A stretch of DNA of 64,000 bases. It comes from Falsihalocynthiibacter halioticoli (lineage in GTDB: Bacteria > Pseudomonadota > Alphaproteobacteria > Rhodobacterales > Rhodobacteraceae). The stretch spans positions 1,488,001 through 1,552,000 of the forward strand of contig NZ_JAOYFC010000001.1 in the NCBI RefSeq assembly GCF_025802015.1, in the 5' to 3' direction. Position 1 is the stretch's first letter, and each line of letters begins with the position of its first letter. This document shows, in pieces, positions 62,060 through 64,000 of the stretch. The position numbers and the translations under genes are program-made. The notes below the pieces were generated by a model. That model worked only from the letters and a program-made list of their open reading frames with translations, was not told the DNA's origin and did not search any database.

Positions 62060-62672
62060 AAAGCGCGGATATCATCACGGCAACCTTCGAGAAGCACTCG
62101 TCGAAGCGGCACTTGGCTTGATTGAACAAAAAGGGCCGACAGGGTTTACTCTTTCCGAAGCGGCCAAACGCGCGGGCGTGACCCCTGCTGCGGTGTATCG
62201 GCACTTCGAAGGACGCGAAGACCTCATCGCAGAGGCTGCTCGACAGGGCTATGAGATTTTCGGGGATTTGATGGAATACGCCTATTCCACAGGCCAACCC
62301 TCAGCGCTCGCAAGTTTCGAAGCCACAGGGCGCGCGTATCTCGCCTTTGCCCGCCGCTATCCCGGCCACTACGTCGCTATGTTCGAAAGCGGGATCTCTG
62401 TTAACCGGACACCAGAACTCGCCGCGGCCGCCAAACGTGCCAATGGTATTCTCGAAAAGGCGGCCGAGGAGTTGTCTCAGCATATCCCAGCAGACAAACG
62501 CCCCCCCGCAAGTATGTTCTCAGCCCATATACTCGCGATGTCTCATGGTGTGGTTGAACTTTTCGCGCGTACGGCCCCTGGTTCGATCGCGCCATTCCCG
62601 CCCGAAGACTTGCTTGAAAGCGGCATCGGGATTTACCTGCGGGGTCTTGGGCTTATCGAGAAGGATAGCTAG
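62052..62672 (+). CDS. TetR/AcrR-family transcriptional regulator
   Basis: The 206-residue repressor-type regulator has an N-terminal helix-turn-helix (residues 8-55: YHHGNLREALVEAAL, FTLSEAAKRAGVTPAAVYRHF) and a ligand-binding C-terminal domain of the WHG type (TetR_C_13/33-like), with a FARRYPGHYVAMFE segment. The gene overlaps ppk2 by 8 bp. Its target may be the ppk2 promoter or a distant gene; no operator was identified. Confidence 0.88.
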   Translation: MAKKRGYHHGNLREALVEAALGLIEQKGPTGFTLSEAAKRAGVTPAAVYRHFEGREDLIAEAARQGYEIFGDLMEYAYSTGQPSALASFEATGRAYLAFARRYPGHYVAMFESGISVNRTPELAAAAKRANGILEKAAEELSQHIPADKRPPASMFSAHILAMSHGVVELFARTAPGSIAPFPPEDLLESGIGIYLRGLGLIEKDS

Positions 62673-62751
62673 CTGAACCGCCGTGGTTTCCGCTAGATTT
62701 CCTCAAGAACTAAAAATAGCTTCCTCGACGATCTTTCAATCTGCCAAGCAT

Positions 62752-62783
62752 ACAAAAAGGGCCCGCAAACCTGCGAGCCCTTT
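62752..62783 (-). terminator. Terminator of rplM-rpsI
   Basis: On the minus strand an AAAGGGC...GCCCTTT stem with inner CGCA/TGCG pairing is followed by a T run, 26 bp past the rpsI stop. Confidence 0.88.
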
Positions 62784-62808
62784 GAAATCTTGCACTGTCC
62801 CGAAACGA

Positions 62809-63294
62809 TTAACGCTTGGAGAACTGGAAGCTCTTACGCGCTTTGGCTTTACCGAACTTCTTACGCTCAACAACACGGCTGTCGCGTGTGAGGAAACCGG
62901 CTGCTTTCAGAGCGCCGCGCAAGGAGGGTTCGTAAAGCTGCAGAGCTTTGGAGATGCCGTGCTTAACCGCACCAGCCTGACCAGAAAGGCCACCGCCTTT
63001 AACAGTTGCAACAACGTCAAATTCACCTTCAACGCCAGCAACCTGGAAAGGCTGGGCAAGGATCATTTGAAGCACTGGGCGCGCAAAGTATACGTTTTGC
63101 TCTTTGCCGTTCACGGTCACTTTGCCGGAACCTGGCTTGATCCAAACGCGTGCAACCGCGTCTTTACGCTTACCAGTTGCATAGGAACGGCCAAGCTCGT
63201 CACGAACTGGCTCACGAGGAGCCGCAGTTTCAACTTCGGCAACACCTTCAACAACGGTGTTCAGATCGTCGAGTGTTTTGATTTCGTCAGACAT
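62809..63294 (-). CDS. rpsI: 30S ribosomal protein S9
   Basis: Small-subunit protein whose C-terminal tail reaches the P-site tRNA. It has 161 residues. The core starts at YATGKRKDAVARVWIKPGSGK and ends with the family tail KKFGKAKARKSFQFSKR, whose Lys/Arg residues contact tRNA. An acidic N-terminal extension of about 35 residues (MSDEIKTLDDLNTVVEGV...) is typical of alphaproteobacteria. It starts 2 bp after rplM. Confidence 0.97.
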   Translation of the reverse strand: MSDEIKTLDDLNTVVEGVAEVETAAPREPVRDELGRSYATGKRKDAVARVWIKPGSGKVTVNGKEQNVYFARPVLQMILAQPFQVAGVEGEFDVVATVKGGGLSGQAGAVKHGISKALQLYEPSLRGALKAAGFLTRDSRVVERKKFGKAKARKSFQFSKR

Positions 63295-63296
63295 GC

Positions 63297-63761
63297 TTAT
63301 GCACCCCGCGCGTTTTTGGAGTTCATGGATTTAACGTCCAGCACTTCAGGAGACTGGGCTTCGTGGCCGTGCTCTGTACCTGCGTATACGCGCAGGTTTG
63401 TCATAAGCTGACGGCTCAGGCGGTTGCCTGGAAGCATACGCTGAACGGCTTTAGTAACCACGCGCTCTGGGTGCTCGCCTTCGATGATTTGGCGTGCTGT
63501 GCGCTGCTTGATGCCACCTGGGTGGCCAGTGTGCCAGTAATAGATCTTGTCGTCGCGCTTTTTACCAGTGAGCTGGATTTTGTCAGCGTTAATGACAATC
63601 ACGTTGTCGCCCATGTCCATCGAAGGAGTGAACGTAGGCTTGTGCTTGCCGCGCAGGCGCATTGCGATGATCGAAGCGAGACGGCCAAGAACAACGCCTT
63701 CAGCGTCGATGATGATCCATTTCTTTTCGATATCCGCAGGTGTTGCAGAGAAGGTTTTCAT
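63297..63761 (-). CDS. rplM: 50S ribosomal protein L13
   Basis: Large-subunit protein, 154 residues. It has the family signatures WIIIDAEGVVLGRLAS near the N terminus, GDNVIVINADKIQLTGKK, and VTKAVQRMLPGNRLSRQLM. It leads the rplM-rpsI operon. AGGG precedes the ATG. A promoter candidate lies about 65-90 bp upstream. Confidence 0.97.
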   Translation of the reverse strand: MKTFSATPADIEKKWIIIDAEGVVLGRLASIIAMRLRGKHKPTFTPSMDMGDNVIVINADKIQLTGKKRDDKIYYWHTGHPGGIKQRTARQIIEGEHPERVVTKAVQRMLPGNRLSRQLMTNLRVYAGTEHGHEAQSPEVLDVKSMNSKNARGA

Positions 63762-63825
63762 GAATTTACCCTATCGTTTCCGAATGAGTGCAAAGCCCTC
63801 GGCTCTGCAATTAATTGATGGGCGG

Positions 63826-63853
63826 TTTATAAAGGGGTTTCATGCAGAAACAA
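63826..63853 (-). promoter_or_regulatory. Promoter candidate for rplM-rpsI
   Basis: On the minus strand TTGTTT (63853-63848) and TATAAA (63831-63826) are separated by 16 bp, 65 bp upstream of the rplM start. Confidence 0.5.
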
Positions 63854-63938
63854 GCACAAAAGGACGCGTTTTTTCAAGCAAAAACAACGCAGTACAAATA
63901 AGGTAAAATAATACCCCATTAGTTTTGCCCGAAATTCG

Positions 63939-64000
63939 CTAAATTTCAGGTTCCAATGCATGCTGTTGAAGAATCTCGTTCAGCCGGTGAAGCGCGGCTT
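63939..64000 (-). CDS. End of an unidentified gene running off the right edge
   Basis: On the minus strand a frame open from the window edge ends in TAG at 63941-63939, encoding ...AALHRLNEILQQHALEPEI. The composition is protein-like, and the gene would precede rplM in the same direction. Too short to assign a family. Confidence 0.35.
   Translation of the reverse strand, partial: AALHRLNEILQQHALEPEI

Overview
The window is a chromosomal segment of a marine alphaproteobacterium of the Roseobacter group (Rhodobacterales, Rhodobacteraceae). The clearest evidence is the dusB(nifR3)-ntrB-ntrC-ntrY-ntrX-trkA-trkH-hfq-hflX block in Rhodobacter order, with an NtrC that lacks the sigma-54 contact loop. 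Supporting evidence is the ispDF fusion, the DUF6456/DUF6477 divergent pair, a protein usually annotated as a 'component of SufBCD complex', and the r-protein arrangement. Base composition is moderate. No tRNA, rRNA, CRISPR array, insertion sequence, prophage or plasmid gene was recognised. Nearly all of it looks like stable core genome.

Layout. (1) 1-7543: the start of an unidentified minus-strand gene, then the phosphate regulon phoR-pstS-pstC-pstA-pstB-phoU-phoB with three 11-bp-spaced PhoB repeats before pstS. (2) 7565-10550: an orphan cheB, an AT-rich gap with an 18-bp palindrome, aroQ, a LuxR-type regulator without luxI, and downstream of it a lux-box-like dyad followed by a run of hairpins ending in a strong terminator (possible small RNA). 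(3) 10700-17392: tsf and rpsB, a cupin, DUF2461, the pseudouridine catabolic pair psuK-psuG, DUF502, and bdhA. (4) 17535-22616: a candidate 24-codon ORF plus sRNA, an orphan peptide-type solute-binding protein with an entericidin-like lipoprotein, a XRE-cupin regulator, a FrnE-like DsbA protein and a Bcr/CflA transporter. (5) 22637-32107: mfd, a membrane protein, hemB, a YSC84-like exported protein, a beta-hydroxyacid dehydrogenase and a penicillin acylase family hydrolase. (6) 32159-44033: the nitrogen/potassium/RNA-chaperone block on the minus strand. (7) 44202-50270: ispDF-pgpA-cinA, amtB, ratA with a 50-residue membrane protein, hpt with a 61-residue protein, and an outer-membrane barrel. 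(8) 50367-64000: lipA, DUF6456/DUF6477, an MttB-like methyltransferase, guaA, DUF6552, an EamA transporter, a FadL/OmpP1-type barrel, a P-loop ATPase followed by metA, ppk2 and tetR, then rpsI-rplM and a truncated gene at the edge.

How the genes work together. The left end senses and imports phosphate, and ppk2 near the right end handles polyphosphate. NtrBC/NtrYX with amtB covers nitrogen status, and TrkAH covers potassium. Hfq sits beside two sRNA candidates found here. Several starts had to be moved inward or reassigned to TTG/GTG using Shine-Dalgarno spacing; these are explained in the entries. The best candidates for something undescribed are the structured region downstream of luxR, the small ORF/sRNA locus near 17.6 kb, the P-loop ATPase beside metA, and the small membrane protein behind ratA.
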